Shown in pieces: positions 16,087-24,778 of a stretch of 39,003 nucleotides of DNA. Every line of letters begins with the position of its first letter. The stretch's first letter is position 1. Position numbers and translations under genes: made by a program. The notes under the pieces were generated by a model that saw nothing but the letters and a program-made list of their open reading frames with translations, ran no database searches and was not told where the DNA came from. The DNA is from JBCBWG01 sp039186015. GTDB taxonomy: Bacteria; Pseudomonadota; Alphaproteobacteria; Rhizobiales; Hyphomicrobiaceae. The DNA lies in contig JBCDAH010000028.1 in NCBI GenBank assembly GCA_039186015.1, positions 1 through 39,003 of the forward strand, written 5' to 3'.

Positions 16087-18969
16087 CTATTGTCCGAGCC
16101 GTTGCAACAGCGACGGGACGTGGACCTGGTCAGCCTTGTAGTTCCCCGTCAGCGCATACATCACGATGTTGATGCCGGTCCGGAACGCCCATTCCCGTTG
16201 ACGCTCGCCGCCTGGCACCACCGGGAACATCGGGCGATTGTCGTTATCGAGCGCCCAGGCCGAGGCCAGATCGTTCGGCGTAATCAGGATCGAGCTGACG
16301 CCGTCGGCACGGCGCGCTTTCCGGCCGCCAGTGCTGTCGCGCGCGGTTGCCTCAACCCACAGCTGCCCGCCATCCCAACGGCCTGGAAACGTGCGCAGCA
16401 GATAAAACGACTTGGTCAAGACATGACCTTCAGGCACCGGCTCGAGCGATGGAATATCAAGCTTGCCAAGCAGGCGCTGCAGCGGCGTGTTGCCACCACT
16501 TCTCCGTTGACGCAGGCCCATCGGCAAGCCTTGCCCGTAATCGCGCGTGTCGAAAACGATCATGCCGCCGCGCTTCATGTACGCGTCGACTTTCGCTAGT
16601 GTCGTCGGAGACAGTTCACCTGCCCGCTCGACAACCGGCCAATAGAGAATTGGGAAGAAGGCAATTTCATCGGAGTCGATATTCACCGCCATCGGCTCGC
16701 CGGGTTCGACCGACGTGCGCGCAGCCAACACTTTGACCAGGCCTTCAAGGCCAGCCTTGCTGGTCGAATCCACACTCGGGTCACCGCTCAAAACGTAGCC
16801 GAACGTCACGATACTGGTGGCCGCCAGCGCGCGATTGCTGGAGACATTCCCCGTGTTGCGATCCTGCGCGAGGGCAACAGTCCCGCCTGGGATGGCCGCA
16901 AACGCAATCAGACCCACAGTGAACGCCGCAACCACGGCTGCTGACTGACGGGCCGTCCGCAGGCCGGCAAGCCCGCCAAACTGAATGGCCAGGACTGCCA
17001 GTATGTCGACCATCAAGAGCGCCAATGCCAAACCGAGACACCACGGCTTCAAGTCCGTCTGGGTCTCGCGTCCATAGCCTGCCGTTGCAGCGCCGGATGG
17101 CGCCGGTCCCAGCGCGGTCAGGCTTGTTTCGGTTGTCGCGACGTTCAATGCCCGGCCACGATCGCCGGCGCCGTAATACCCCGGCGGGTGCGTCTTGCTG
17201 GGTCGCGCGTTCGCAAACCGAGCAACAGATAGTGCCTTGGCGGTCGCTGGAGGCGAGACGAGCTGCCCGAAGCCGTCGAGCACTTGCGTGGGGGCCAGAA
17301 CGGCAGAGGACACCGGTGCGTTGTTGGCCTCGCTTGCGCCCTCATTCGTCGTTGTCGGCTCGGTATTCGACCGCGCGGCAGACGACGTTCCAAGTGTGGT
17401 TATGCGGCGCAACATCTCTACAAACAATCCTGACAGAGGCAGGTTCGACCAGTCGGAATTCGCGGTGACGTGGAAAAGAACGAGACGTCCCTCACCGACG
17501 CGACGAGAGGTGACAAGCGGCGTACCATCGGCAAGCCGCGCCCACACATCAACGCCTTCCGTGATCGCGCCCGGGTCGGCCAAGACCTGGCGTGAGACGC
17601 GCACGTCTGCCGGAACGTCGAGGCCGGCAAACAGACTGTCTTCTCCAAAACTCGACAGCGATTGCGGGATCGACCAAGACAGTGCCCCCCCCAGTGTCCG
17701 GCCGCCGGCACGGAGACGAATTGGCAGCAACTCGTCACTGCTTTGCTCCAGCCGCGGTCCGGCAAACCGGACCATGACGCCACCCTTCTGCACCCAATCC
17801 AGAACACGCTTTGACGTGTCCTGAGCCAGCGTTCCGATGTCCGCGAGCACGATGATCGTAGCGTTTTGATCTAGGATCGCCGTAACGCTCAGGTCGGCGC
17901 TGGCTGTCTTCGGCTCGACCATTTCCGCAAACGGAGCAAGCGCGCGGCGAATGTAATAGAGTGGACCAAGCAAAGGCTGCGATTGTTCCTGGCTCGCGCC
18001 GGATACCAAGCCGATCCGGTTCCACCGGGATCGCGCATCGAGCAGGTGCGTGGCACCCGCGGATGACACGCCGGCTGCAATCACGCGCGTCACCTGGTTA
18101 CGCAGCTCAAGCGGCAGCTCAAACCCTACGGCGGTATCGGTCTCGCCTGACTGCAAAGAAAACCGCGCTTCACCAAGGATTTCGCCACGTGCCGACAGCG
18201 CATGCAAGATGCCTTCATCACGTCCGCCAAATGCGCGAATGATGCGCGCGTTCAAGCGCCCTTCGGCACCGAGGCCGGCGCTGACTGCGATCGCCGCAGC
18301 GTCATCTCCCGGGCTGACAACCGTGAGCCCGCCAGGCGCAAGCGCGATCAGCCCTTCGCCGAACGCCGTCCCGTCCCCGTGATCCATCCCGTCGCTCAAC
18401 CAGACGGCGCTGGCATTCATGTCTGCCGACACGGCGGCACGCAGCGTTTCGAGCACCTTGGCGCGTTCCGGCGCGTACGGCTGCGGCACCAGAGCTGCCG
18501 CCCGCGTCCGAGCAGCAGCCGGCGCCTCAAGCGCGGCGGCCGTATTGATGTCCCGACCGGCCGTTTCGATCATGATGACCGACCGGCCATCGCCCTCGGC
18601 GGTGCGCAAAACGCGATCAACCATCGCCTGCCGCTCGGCCCAGTCGTTACCTGTGGCCCAACCGTTGTCGATCACCAGCATGACAGGTCCGTCACCCGAC
18701 AGCGCCAGTGACTTGTCCGGGTTGAGGATCGGCTGTGCCAGTGCGAGAATAACCAAGGCTGCTGCCAGCATCCGGATCAGCATCAGCCACCACGGCGTCT
18801 TGTCCGGCGTTTTCTCCGGGTTCTCCAGACCAACCAGAATACGCGTTGCCGGAAAGCGGATCAGGCGCGGTCGCGGCGGCACGGTCCGCAACAGCCAGTA
18901 GATGATCGGCAACGCCGCGAGGCCGGCCAACAACCAGGGACTCAGAAATGTCAACGCGCCAAGGCTCAT
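16087..18969 (-). CDS. BatA-like N-terminal / DUF4159 C-terminal membrane protein
   Basis: A 960-residue protein. The N-terminus is BatA-like: LTFLSPWLLAGLAALPIIYWLL, then PRPRLIRFPATRIL and a second helix near 63-83. A VWA-like fold follows but its MIDAS is degenerate (VIDNGWATG where DxSxS is expected; LSDGMDHG is kept), so metal binding is doubtful. A long middle region includes an amidotransferase-like fold (about 320-500). Two membrane segments lie near 650-710, and DUF4159 fills the end (about 735-950: RALAATSIVTFGYVL, IDSDEIAFFPILYWPV, YMKRGGMIVFDTRDYGQG, LTKSFYLLRTFPGRW). Its ATG overlaps the stop of the DUF58 gene by four bases, so translation is coupled. The function of DUF4159 is unknown. 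Confidence 0.88.
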   Translation of the reverse strand: MSLGALTFLSPWLLAGLAALPIIYWLLRTVPPRPRLIRFPATRILVGLENPEKTPDKTPWWLMLIRMLAAALVILALAQPILNPDKSLALSGDGPVMLVIDNGWATGNDWAERQAMVDRVLRTAEGDGRSVIMIETAGRDINTAAALEAPAAARTRAAALVPQPYAPERAKVLETLRAAVSADMNASAVWLSDGMDHGDGTAFGEGLIALAPGGLTVVSPGDDAAAIAVSAGLGAEGRLNARIIRAFGGRDEGILHALSARGEILGEARFSLQSGETDTAVGFELPLELRNQVTRVIAAGVSSAGATHLLDARSRWNRIGLVSGASQEQSQPLLGPLYYIRRALAPFAEMVEPKTASADLSVTAILDQNATIIVLADIGTLAQDTSKRVLDWVQKGGVMVRFAGPRLEQSSDELLPIRLRAGGRTLGGALSWSIPQSLSSFGEDSLFAGLDVPADVRVSRQVLADPGAITEGVDVWARLADGTPLVTSRRVGEGRLVLFHVTANSDWSNLPLSGLFVEMLRRITTLGTSSAARSNTEPTTTNEGASEANNAPVSSAVLAPTQVLDGFGQLVSPPATAKALSVARFANARPSKTHPPGYYGAGDRGRALNVATTETSLTALGPAPSGAATAGYGRETQTDLKPWCLGLALALLMVDILAVLAIQFGGLAGLRTARQSAAVVAAFTVGLIAFAAIPGGTVALAQDRNTGNVSSNRALAATSIVTFGYVLSGDPSVDSTSKAGLEGLVKVLAARTSVEPGEPMAVNIDSDEIAFFPILYWPVVERAGELSPTTLAKVDAYMKRGGMIVFDTRDYGQGLPMGLRQRRSGGNTPLQRLLGKLDIPSLEPVPEGHVLTKSFYLLRTFPGRWDGGQLWVEATARDSTGGRKARRADGVSSILITPNDLASAWALDNDNRPMFPVVPGGERQREWAFRTGINIVMYALTGNYKADQVHVPSLLQRLGQ

Positions 18970-19937
18970 GGTGCCAACCGTGCCCCCGTGACGTGCGCGG
19001 CCCCATCGGGAGCCTGCAATCGCATAATCAGCGACAATAGCGGCTCAGTCGCGGATCGATCGGTATGATGAACCACGAATGACCAGCCAAGACTGCGCGC
19101 CAGAGCTTCCAGCCCGGCGCGATGTGCGCCCAGTTTCGCCTGATACGCCTCACGCAGCGTTTCCGTACGATCCGCAATCCAGCGCGCCTCATCGCTCATG
19201 CCGATGAACTCTGCACGCCCCTCATACGGCAGAACCTCCTCCGCTGGATCGAGAACCTGAACAAGATGGCCGCTGATACCATTCGCTGCCAGGAGTGTCA
19301 GACGCTCTGCGATTTTTGGTACAGGCTCGAGAAAGTCGCTAATCAGAACGGTTCCTGAGAACCGAGACAACCGCTCTGCCGGCGGCAAAGGCGACGATAA
19401 TATCGGGCCGTCAGCGTTCAGGCTCAAGGTCTCAACGAACCGCGTGGTCGCCCGCCGGTTTGCCGTTGGCCGCGTGAGCCCTAAGAGGGCGACACGTTCT
19501 CCTGCATTGACCAGCAGCTCAACACAGGCCAGCAGGAGGACCAGAGCACGGTCCCGCTTTGTGGTCGTCGAGAGATGGCTCTTGAAGTCCATCGACTTGG
19601 ACAAGTCGCTCCAAAGCCAGAATGTGTGCGCCGCCTCCCATTCGCGCTCGCGAATATAAAGATGGTCCGAACTTGCGGAGCGGCGCCAGTCAATCTGAGC
19701 GGCATCGTCGTTCGTGCCGTATTGGCGGAACTGCCAAAACGTTTCGCCTGGTCCCGCCCGCCGGCGGCCATGCATGCCGTGCGCAATCGTGTTGGACACG
19801 CGCATCGCTTCCACGAGTAACGACGGCAGTCGCGATGCGACGCCGTGCGCTTCGGCTTCGCGATGCACAAGGTCATCGACTGCCGCTGACCCCCCACGAC
19901 CAGTAGCGCGGGTATTTCGAGGCGTTGGGCTAGCCAA
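18966..19937 (-). CDS. DUF58 domain protein
   Basis: A 323-residue protein with the DUF58 core: GRRRAGPGETFWQFRQYGTNDDAA up to IDWRRSASSDHLYIRE (in two parts, about 58-96), then WLWSDLSKSMDF, which offers a VWA-type DxSxS site. DUF58 proteins are the regular partners of MoxR ATPases. It starts only three bases after the MoxR stop with TTG 19937; a GTG about 23 codons later would also fit the family. Its end overlaps the next gene by four bases. Cytoplasmic; no membrane segment is seen. A role as adaptor between MoxR and the membrane VWA proteins is inferred from this conserved gene order. Confidence 0.88.
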   Translation of the reverse strand: MASPTPRNTRATGRGGSAAVDDLVHREAEAHGVASRLPSLLVEAMRVSNTIAHGMHGRRRAGPGETFWQFRQYGTNDDAAQIDWRRSASSDHLYIREREWEAAHTFWLWSDLSKSMDFKSHLSTTTKRDRALVLLLACVELLVNAGERVALLGLTRPTANRRATTRFVETLSLNADGPILSSPLPPAERLSRFSGTVLISDFLEPVPKIAERLTLLAANGISGHLVQVLDPAEEVLPYEGRAEFIGMSDEARWIADRTETLREAYQAKLGAHRAGLEALARSLGWSFVVHHTDRSATEPLLSLIMRLQAPDGAAHVTGARLAP

Positions 19938-19940
19938 GCG

Positions 19941-20948
19941 CTACTCCAGTGTCCGAGTAAGCCCTGCGATAACCGTCTCGATCGTCTCGCCTTCGGCCCG
20001 CGCCATGAAGTTCAGCGCCATCCGGTGTTTGAGCACGGGCTCGGTCAACGCGACGACATCGTCAACAGATGGTGCCAAGCGATTGTCCAGCATCGCCTTC
20101 GCACGGACGGCTAGCATCAACGACTGACTGGCCCGCGGTCCGGGCCCCCATGCCACAGCCGTATTCACTTCCGGTGTCGCGTCCGGGCCTGGGCGCGCGG
20201 CACGCACGACCTTCAAAATCGCTTCGACGACACTGTCGGGAACCGGCATCTGACGGACAAGCTGCTGTGCCCGCATGAGATCGGCGCCCGAGAGCATGGG
20301 CTGCAGGGACGCTGCATCCGTTCCCGTCGTTGCAAACAGCATCCGCCGCTCGGCATCCAGATCCGGGTATCCGACATCGATTTGCAGCAGGAACCGGTCG
20401 AGCTGTGCCTCCGGGAGCGGATAGGTCCCTTCCTGCTCCAAGGGGTTCTGGGTCGCGAGAACATGGAACGGCGCCGCAATGTCGTGGCGCTGCCCGGCAA
20501 CCGTCACATGGCGCTCCTGCATGGCCTGAAGCAGCGCGGACTGTGTTTTCGGGCTGGCGCGGTTGATCTCGTCAGCCATCAGCAGCTGCGTAAAAATCGG
20601 GCCTTTGATAAACCGGAAGGCACGGCGTGCGCCGGTCTCGCCTTCGTGTTCCTCAAGAACCTCGGCGCCGATGATATCCGCCGGCATCAGGTCCGGCGTG
20701 AACTGGATCCGCTTCGCGTCGATGCCGAGCACGCGCCCAAGCGTCTCGACAAGCAGCGTTTTTGCCAAACCGGGCACACCGATCAATAGGGCATGGCCGC
20801 CGGCAAGAAGCGTAATCAGCGCACGTTCGATAACGACGTCTTGTCCAAAGATCACCTCACCAACAGCGGTGTGGACGCGTTTGACGCTTGCGCCCGCCTG
20901 TTCGATTTCAGCGGCGATGTCCATCGGATTTTCAATGATTGCCGTCAT
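19941..20948 (-). CDS. MoxR family AAA+ ATPase
   Basis: A 335-residue ATPase from ATG 20948 (GTG 20957 would add three residues; no convincing Shine-Dalgarno for either). The Walker A is the MoxR form GVPGLAKTLL, with Ala in place of the usual Gly before Lys-Thr. Walker B is LLMADEINRA and sensor 1 is VLATQNPLEQEGTYPLPEAQ. The AAA lid domain follows. MoxR ATPases act like chaperones that mature protein complexes, often with VWA partners: the next three genes provide DUF58 and two VWA-like membrane proteins. It heads this four-gene operon and diverges from the DUF1285 gene. Confidence 0.92.
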   Translation of the reverse strand: MTAIIENPMDIAAEIEQAGASVKRVHTAVGEVIFGQDVVIERALITLLAGGHALLIGVPGLAKTLLVETLGRVLGIDAKRIQFTPDLMPADIIGAEVLEEHEGETGARRAFRFIKGPIFTQLLMADEINRASPKTQSALLQAMQERHVTVAGQRHDIAAPFHVLATQNPLEQEGTYPLPEAQLDRFLLQIDVGYPDLDAERRMLFATTGTDAASLQPMLSGADLMRAQQLVRQMPVPDSVVEAILKVVRAARPGPDATPEVNTAVAWGPGPRASQSLMLAVRAKAMLDNRLAPSVDDVVALTEPVLKHRMALNFMARAEGETIETVIAGLTRTLE

Positions 20949-21112
20949 GTGGCTCACTATCTGGGAGAACTCTTGCTACCGACTGAGCGCGGGCTCGAAG
21001 CAGCCAGGCGACGCTCTGTTTTCAGTTTGAGGTGGTCACTGGGTACTAAGGCTACTTTAAGGTGGCAACGGCCGCGGTCAAACCGCCTGCCGCCTCTCAG
21101 AGGATTAATTAA

Positions 21113-21679
21113 ATGTCAGGTGAACCAGACAGCCTTAAGATCCAAGGCCTTGATAGCTTGGTCCGTGCCGCTGCGGATGACCGTCTTCCTCCGGTCGAAA
21201 CGTGGGATCCACCGCACTGTGGCGATATTGGGCTGGAGATCCGCAGTGACGGAACATGGTTCTATCAAGGTACGCCGATCGGTCGGCTGCGACTGGTTAA
21301 GCTGTTTTCGCGAATTCTGCGCCGCGAACCCGACGGAAGCTATGTTTTGGTCACTCCGGTTGAAAAGATCATCATCAAGGTTGCCGATGCGCCGTTTCTA
21401 GCAGTCGAAATGGAAATTCGTGACACAGGCCCAAAGCAGCACTTGGTGTTTCGCACAAACCTTGACGACATTGTTACCGTCGATGTGACGCACCCGCTTC
21501 GATTTGTCGCCGACCGGACGACCGCTGGCTTGAAGCCCTATGTCCGCGTGCGCGGCGGATTGGACGCCTTGGTCACCCGAGCGTTGACGTTCGATCTGGT
21601 CGACTGCGCCGTGACAGGCCCGGATGACGGTTTCGGCGTCTGGAGCAGCGGCGTCTGGTTTCCTCTGGCTGCGCCATGA
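21113..21679 (+). CDS. DUF1285 domain protein
   Basis: A 188-residue protein matching DUF1285 along its whole length: WDPPHCGDIGLEIRSDGTW with FYQGTPIGRLRLVKLFSRI, DGSYVLVTPVEKIIIKVADAP, LDDIVTVD, and the final GVWSSGVWFPL. GAGGA lies eight bases before ATG 21113, separated from it by TTAATTAA. It is divergent from the MoxR gene; 164 bp separate the two starts and should hold both promoters, though I cannot point to convincing elements. Structures of relatives show a small beta-rich cytosolic fold; the function is unknown. Confidence 0.9.
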   Translation: MSGEPDSLKIQGLDSLVRAAADDRLPPVETWDPPHCGDIGLEIRSDGTWFYQGTPIGRLRLVKLFSRILRREPDGSYVLVTPVEKIIIKVADAPFLAVEMEIRDTGPKQHLVFRTNLDDIVTVDVTHPLRFVADRTTAGLKPYVRVRGGLDALVTRALTFDLVDCAVTGPDDGFGVWSSGVWFPLAAP

Positions 21680-21731
21680 TCTTAGCCGCGTGATCGCGGT
21701 TCGACCGCCAGTTTACGCCCCAACACGGCGA

Positions 21732-22628
21732 TTATGCATCGACAGTGATGCCAGCCGCTTTAAGGGCAGCTCGAACGTCGCGTTTCCCGGCGTCTGTGAG
21801 CGCTGATTGCGGCGGACACGGCGGGCCGACGTCGTACCCGAGCAGTTCGAGCCCGCCTTTGACACAGGCAGCGAGGTTATAACGGGCAAATGCTTGATTC
21901 AGCGACCAAAGCCGCCGTTGCAGGACCATCGCCTCGTCCCAGCGATTGGCGAAGCAGAGATCATAGAGCTCGACACTTTGGCGCGGCACCAGACACGCCG
22001 GCCCGGCCATCCATCCGGCGCCGCCGATCATCATCACGCACAATGGGATATGTGCGGAGGCTGAAAACACCGCAAGGCGATCACCAACCTTATTCATGAT
22101 CGACAATAGCCGGCCGGTATTGCTCGACGCGTCTTTGATGTACGCAACGTTTTCAATGTCAGCGAGACGGGCAATTGCCGACAAGCTCAGGTCACTGCGC
22201 TGAAAACTTGGATTGGTATAAAGAACAACGGGCAGGTTTGTGCTTTCGGCAATTGCCGAGAAGTAGGCGACCGTTCCGTCGTCATCGACGGGGAAATAGG
22301 CCTCCATGACGGCCAGAATGCCGTCGACACCCATCCGTTCATAGGATTGCGCCTGGCGGACGGCATCGGCGATTGTTGTCGATGCGACGCCCGCGATCAC
22401 CGGGACCCGGCCCGCCGCAGCCTCGATAACTGTTTCAACCACGGCCTGCCGCTGATCCGAGTCGAGATAAGCAAACTCACCTGTTGAGCCCAGCGGGGTT
22501 AGCCCGTGGACACCAGCTGCTATCAGATCCTTGCAAAGCTTTTCGAGAACGGCCCGTTTCACCCTGCCGCGATTGTCGATTGGTGAAACGAGATAGGGGA
22601 ATACGCCGTGAAAGGTGGTGTGCGTCAT
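21732..22628 (-). CDS. Dihydrodipicolinate synthase / N-acetylneuraminate lyase family protein
   Basis: A 298-residue class I aldolase of the DHDPS/NAL family. It has GVFPYLVSPID at the start, GLTPLGSTGEFAYL (42-55, the T/S-T-G-E substrate loop), the catalytic tyrosine Tyr137 in VVLYTNP, and the Schiff-base lysine Lys165 in YIKDAS. An open frame extends to 22754, but ATG 22628 matches the family N-terminus and avoids overlap with the LysR gene; no Shine-Dalgarno is clear. The family makes or breaks pyruvate-based C-C bonds; the STGE loop and isolation from lysine genes argue for a catabolic keto-acid aldolase or dehydratase rather than lysine biosynthesis. It lies on the same strand as, and 80 bp after, the LysR gene. 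Confidence 0.88.
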   Translation of the reverse strand: MTHTTFHGVFPYLVSPIDNRGRVKRAVLEKLCKDLIAAGVHGLTPLGSTGEFAYLDSDQRQAVVETVIEAAAGRVPVIAGVASTTIADAVRQAQSYERMGVDGILAVMEAYFPVDDDGTVAYFSAIAESTNLPVVLYTNPSFQRSDLSLSAIARLADIENVAYIKDASSNTGRLLSIMNKVGDRLAVFSASAHIPLCVMMIGGAGWMAGPACLVPRQSVELYDLCFANRWDEAMVLQRRLWSLNQAFARYNLAACVKGGLELLGYDVGPPCPPQSALTDAGKRDVRAALKAAGITVDA

Positions 22629-22708
22629 GATCGAAGTCTTCGAGGTCCGGTGATGTTTGTATCTGAGGTCCAGTCCGGCGCCCGGGCCTGCGGGAGATGG
22701 TTTTGGAC

Positions 22709-23623
22709 TTAACCGGGTCCATCCCGCAGCCACGGCGGACATTTTCCGTACCACTCGACGGCAAAGTCAATGAACGCGCGTGCACGGGCCGACAGATGCA
22801 AGCGGTGCGGATAGAGAAGATGCATAGCAAGCTGCGGCTCCGCCAGGCCATCGAGAATCTCGACCAATCTGCCATCAGCAATGTCGCGAGCAATCACGAA
22901 GTCCGGGCAGACACCAATACCGCGCCCGGCTAGGACGGCTTGGCGCACGGCAATCGCGCTGTTGACCGACAGGCGTTCACGAACCCGGATCGTGACACTG
23001 CCCGCGCCGTCGCAGACCCGCCAAGCGTCCCGCATGGGCATGTTGAGATCAACAATTGCCGGATGCTCTTCGAGTTCAGTCGGTGTTTGGGGTGTCCCGT
23101 GAGCTGCGAGATAGGACGGAGACGCGCAAATCCGGACCGGGACATCGCACAAGCGGCGGACGATCAGGGCCGAGTCCGGCAAGCTCGTCACACGCAAGGC
23201 CACATCGTAGCCCTCGCCCACAAGGTCGACGACGCGATCGGATAGAAACACTTCTGGCTGAATGTTCTCGAAGCGCTCTTGGAACGCACAGATCATTTCC
23301 ATCAGCTCAAGCTCCCCAAATGCTTGGGGGGCCGTAATCTTCAGCCGGCCACGCGGCGAGGCTGCGTTTGCGCGAACCGCCTCTTCCAGCGTGTCGAGTT
23401 CCGTCAGTAACTCGCTCGCACGTTGCAGATAGGCGCGGCCGACTTCTGTCACGCCGACTTTGCGCGTAGTGCGGTTGAGTAGGCGAACGCCGAGCGTGTC
23501 TTCGAGATCGCCGACATGTTTGGAAACCAATGCCTTGCTCTTCCCCAGCCGCTTGCCCGCGGCCGTAAAGCTCCCGGTATCGGCAACCGCAATCAGCGTT
23601 CGCATGAGATCGAGGCGGTCCAT
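22709..23623 (-). CDS. LysR family transcriptional regulator
   Basis: A 304-residue regulator. The winged HTH occupies about 1-60 (LMRTLIAVADTGSFTAAGKRLG, KALVSKHVGDLEDTLGVRLLNRTTR, with the usual linker helix after it). The effector domain follows (about 92-290: GRLKITAPQAFGELELM, ALRVTSLPDSALIVRRL). A very strong Shine-Dalgarno, AAGGAGG, stands four bases before ATG 23623. It is divergent from doxX and upstream of the DHDPS-family gene. The subfamily, with SALIVRRL and a C-terminal YPHRLHLSARARAFIDF, is the large CrgA/AaeR-like group that often controls a divergent neighbour; DoxX is the likeliest target. Confidence 0.92.
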   Translation of the reverse strand: MDRLDLMRTLIAVADTGSFTAAGKRLGKSKALVSKHVGDLEDTLGVRLLNRTTRKVGVTEVGRAYLQRASELLTELDTLEEAVRANAASPRGRLKITAPQAFGELELMEMICAFQERFENIQPEVFLSDRVVDLVGEGYDVALRVTSLPDSALIVRRLCDVPVRICASPSYLAAHGTPQTPTELEEHPAIVDLNMPMRDAWRVCDGAGSVTIRVRERLSVNSAIAVRQAVLAGRGIGVCPDFVIARDIADGRLVEILDGLAEPQLAMHLLYPHRLHLSARARAFIDFAVEWYGKCPPWLRDGPG

Positions 23624-23649
23624 GGCGCCTCCTTCTGTAAATCTTTGTC

Positions 23650-23681
23650 GAACAATCCGTCTTCACCCGCCATGATTGTTC
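23650..23681. promoter_or_regulatory. Inverted repeat in the lysR-doxX divergent promoter
   Basis: GAACAAT (23650-23656) and ATTGTTC (23675-23681) form a 7-bp perfect inverted repeat with an 18-bp spacer, about 25 bp centre to centre. It is 27 bp upstream of the LysR start and 82 bp upstream of doxX. This position suits a LysR autoregulatory site, although the classical T-N11-A form is not obvious. Confidence 0.4.
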
Positions 23682-23763
23682 TAACCAACCACATCGTCCA
23701 TCTCAAGCACAACCGACAACGCAGACGCGGTTCACTCGCAGTCCACTTCTGAAGGAGAGTGCA

Positions 23764-24201
23764 ATGACAGGAACGTCACAAGGTGAGCACGGGGCATTTG
23801 TTCTACGGCTGACGCTCGGGACCATGTTTCTCGCACACGGGCTTTTGAAACTTTTGGTGTTCACCCCTGCTGGTACGGCCCAGTTCTTTGAAAGCTTGGG
23901 CCTGCCCGGCATTCTCGGATACGCAACCCTCGCCGCGGAGACCGTGGGTGGACTTCTGTTGATTGCCGGTATCGCCAGCCGATATGTCGCCGCTGCACTG
24001 ATCCCGGTTCTGATCGGGTCCATTGTTTTCGTTCACGGCGACAAAGGCTGGCTCTTCTCCAACGAAGGCGGCGGCTGGGAGTTTCCGGCGGTGCTGATCG
24101 GCGCATCGATTGCGCAAGTGCTATTGGGTGACGGCGCCTACAGCCTGAGCCGGATTTTCGCCCGGCAGCCTGATGATCCTCAGCTTCGGACAACGGCATA
24201 A
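23764..24201 (+). CDS. DoxX family membrane protein
   Basis: A 145-residue protein with four predicted membrane segments (about 14-32, 50-70, 74-92 and 102-122) and the DoxX hallmarks LGTMFLAHGLLKL, FFESLGLPGILGYATLAAE and ETVGGLLLIAGI. GGAGAG lies six bases before ATG 23764. DoxX-type proteins are small inner-membrane proteins linked to thiol redox balance or quinone-coupled reactions in some bacteria; the activity is generally unproven. It is divergent from the LysR gene and probably controlled by it. It ends before the branched inverted repeat at 24225-24286. Confidence 0.9.
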   Translation: MTGTSQGEHGAFVLRLTLGTMFLAHGLLKLLVFTPAGTAQFFESLGLPGILGYATLAAETVGGLLLIAGIASRYVAAALIPVLIGSIVFVHGDKGWLFSNEGGGWEFPAVLIGASIAQVLLGDGAYSLSRIFARQPDDPQLRTTA

Positions 24202-24224
24202 CGCGTAACGTAGTGTATCCACTG

Positions 24225-24286
24225 GCGATCGTGACGTCTCCGACGACGTGTCAGCAGACACCGGCCGCGGCCGACGTCACGATCGC
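24225..24286. repeat. Branched inverted repeat between convergent doxX and thioesterase genes
   Basis: Outer arms of 14 bp (24225-24238 and 24273-24286, arm GCGATCGTGACGTC) are perfect inverted copies. Inside are a hairpin GTGTC-AGCA-GACAC (24248-24261) and the 10-bp palindrome GGCCGCGGCC (24263-24272). An RNA from either strand could fold as a multi-branch structure. It fills the 96 bp between two gene ends (24201 plus, 24298 minus), so bidirectional termination is the simplest role. No T run follows on the plus strand. Confidence 0.6.
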
Positions 24287-24297
24287 GCCCCCTCCTC

Positions 24298-24708
24298 TCA
24301 GTCGTCCAGCTCACCTGAAGCCGCAGGTATCTCACGCGGACGACCATCGTCATCGATTGCGACAAACGTAAATCGTCCGTCCGTGACCTTCACACGCTCG
24401 CCAATCCGCTTGCGCAGCGCCCAGGCTTCGAGATGTATCGTCATCGATGTTCGGCCGACGCGCTCAACGTCGGTGTAGACGCACAGAATATCACCGACAT
24501 AGACCGGCCGGATAAAGCTCATTGCATCAATCGCGACTGTGGCAACTCGCCCTTGCGAGCGCTGTCCGGCGGCGATGCCCCCGGCAATGTCCATTTGCGA
24601 CAGGACCCAGCCGCCGAAGATATCGCCGCTTGGGTTTGCATCCGCCGGCATGGCGAGCGTTCGAGTGGTCAACTCCCCGCGTGGGCCCGGCTGAGCGTCC
24701 TCAGTCAT
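24298..24708 (-). CDS. Acyl-CoA thioesterase, YciA-type hotdog fold
   Basis: A 136-residue single-hotdog protein. The family signature is RTLAMPADANPSGDIFGGW with VLSQMD (about 16-40), where the Asp of NPSGDIFGGW is catalytic and the following Gly-Gly starts the long central helix; VERVGRTSMTIHLEAW is the next conserved strand pair. The frame is open to 24804, but the added segment overlaps the small membrane-protein gene; ATG 24708 has AGAGG six bases before it and gives the family length. YciA-type enzymes hydrolyse a wide range of acyl-CoA esters in the cytosol. It lies 70 bp after the TRAP small-protein gene and may be read from that operon. Confidence 0.88.
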   Translation of the reverse strand: MTEDAQPGPRGELTTRTLAMPADANPSGDIFGGWVLSQMDIAGGIAAGQRSQGRVATVAIDAMSFIRPVYVGDILCVYTDVERVGRTSMTIHLEAWALRKRIGERVKVTDGRFTFVAIDDDGRPREIPAASGELDD

Positions 24709-24778
24709 TCGGCGCCTCTCTTCTGACAGCTCCCACCCTGTGATTTTGGCGCACAACTCATCGTAAGCAAGCGCTCCG

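Noticed and set aside
21686..21699. CCGCG-TGAT-CGCGG small hairpin after the DUF1285 gene
   Set aside because: Only 5 bp of stem and no T run; too weak to call a terminator.
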